The translations under genes were made by a program, and so were the position numbers. Below are positions 5,668 through 6,180 of a stretch of 6,180 nucleotides of DNA, piece by piece (the first letter of the stretch is position 1; every line of letters starts with the position of its first letter). Under the pieces are notes generated by a model, which searched no databases, was not told where the DNA came from, and saw only the letters and a list, made by a program, of their open reading frames with translations. Location of the stretch: NCBI GenBank assembly GCA_028803175.1, contig JARBCG010000038.1, positions 1 through 6,180 on the forward strand, read 5' to 3'. The stretch is from Wolbachia sp. (lineage in GTDB: Bacteria; Pseudomonadota; Alphaproteobacteria; Rickettsiales; Anaplasmataceae).

Positions 5668-5695
5668 AGCGAAAAGTGTGTGTTAGCTTTTCACT
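5668..5695 (-). terminator. Imperfect hairpin just after the unidentified pseudogene
   Basis: AGCGAAAAG (5668-5676) and CTTTTCACT (5687-5695) can form a nine-base stem with one mismatch and a ten-base loop. On the minus strand it lies 17 bases past the stop at 5712-5714. It is not followed by a clear T run, so a terminator role is weakly supported. A smaller perfect hairpin, AAAGTT-TTTT-AACTTT, is at 5608-5623. Confidence 0.25.
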
Positions 5696-5711
5696 TAAAT
5701 AAGAAGGTCTG

Positions 5712-6060
5712 TTAACGTCTCATGCCTTGTTGAGAAATATTGTTTATTCTATTATGGCCTACTCGATTGTTTGCTGTTGCATCCTTAAGTTCTCTACCTA
5801 TTTCCTTGCTATGGTCCGTAACTAAGTTAGTGAAAGATCTAGATATGCTTTTGCCTATTCCAGATGTTAGTGCAAAGGCTGCTCCAAAACCTGCCCAAGG
5901 CTAAAGGATTCAAAACCAACAAAGCAAATGGCAAAATTAAATAAGGAGCAGAAGTGAGAAGCAACGATCCTACAATCATACTGGTAAGCGTGATTTCTAC
6001 ATAAGCGTAAGCACCACTTTTTACACCAGTTTTAAAGTCACTAAAAACGCCAACTATGGA
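5712..6060 (-). pseudogene. Frame-broken fragment of a hydrophobic membrane protein, unidentified
   Basis: From 6060 to about 5896 the minus strand reads VFSDFKTGVKSGAYAYVEI, then a strongly hydrophobic stretch, TSMIVGSLLLTSAPYLILP and FALLVLNPLAL, that would span the membrane twice. A one-base shift near 5895 continues it in the next frame as AGFGAAFALTSGIGKSISRS, then a polar tail (TDHSKEIGRELKDATANN) ending GMRR before the TAA at 5712-5714. Upstream there is an in-frame TAA at 6061-6063. Beyond it about 27 more codons stay open to 6144 (YCLKGKKPRISSVCFVA), perhaps the same gene. At least two lesions make it non-functional. I do not recognise the family. The two-helix region with a polar C-terminal tail could suit a secretion or transport component, but that is a guess. 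Confidence 0.5.
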
Positions 6061-6063
6061 TTA

Positions 6064-6180
6064 AGCAACAAAGCATACAGAGGAGATTCTGGGCTTTTTA
6101 CCCTTTAAACAATATGAAACGATGGTAGATTGTGTACTAATAAATTAATTGGTAATCTATGACGAGAATGTTAAATTTTA
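6064..6180. other. Window end, no gene assigned
   Basis: Apart from the possible upstream extension of the hydrophobic-protein fragment (minus strand 6144-6064) I see no supported feature. The minus strand has stops at about 6178-6180, 6157-6159 and 6145-6147 in that frame. Confidence 0.4.

Noticed and set aside
1..6180. CRISPR array, tRNA, rRNA, toxin-antitoxin or defence operon
   Set aside because: No regularly spaced repeats, cloverleaf-like segments or paired small genes were found on either strand.

Overview
The window is AT-rich bacterial DNA that looks like an alphaproteobacterial endosymbiont of the order Rickettsiales, most probably Wolbachia. The reasons are the base composition, the recognisable style of the RuvA, RuvB, Mrp and MnhD-like proteins, loose gene spacing, GTG/TTG start codons, and many eroded gene and insertion-sequence remnants between the genes. 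The species call is recognition from memory, not a database match.

Layout. Positions 1-112 are the right-end (3') part of an IS200/IS605-like element, whose related copy lies at 3694-3805. Positions 113-591 hold no intact gene, only an unidentified decayed reading frame (244-550, + strand) with a frame change in an A8 run. Positions 592-1634 (- strand) are mrp/apbC, an iron-sulfur cluster carrier ATPase gene, broken by one missing base in an A run. Positions 1635-2006 separate it from the divergent ruvA and contain a decayed fragment of a phage-type protein (- strand) and a possible ruvA promoter. Positions 2007-3577 are ruvA and ruvB, both intact and overlapping by four bases.

Positions 3578-4027 hold the tail of an IS200-type transposase with its catalytic Tyr/Gln motif, its right-end repeat, a 16-bp perfect palindrome and AT-rich spacer. 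Positions 4028-5539 (- strand) are a full-length MnhD/MrpD-type membrane proton-transporter gene interrupted by a single in-frame TAA. Positions 5540-5711 are spacer with a possible promoter and small hairpins. Positions 5712-6060 (- strand, perhaps to 6144) are a frame-broken fragment encoding a hydrophobic protein of unknown family.

Functionally the only intact unit is ruvAB, the Holliday-junction branch-migration motor. Both neighbouring conserved genes, mrp and mnhD-like, are otherwise complete but each carries one inactivating lesion. This suggests very recent pseudogenisation, sequencing or assembly error, or a non-functional copy such as a nuclear insertion of endosymbiont DNA. I see no tRNA, rRNA, CRISPR array or defence system, and nothing that convincingly forms a new biological system. 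The interest lies in the pattern of decay and in the IS200-like remnants.
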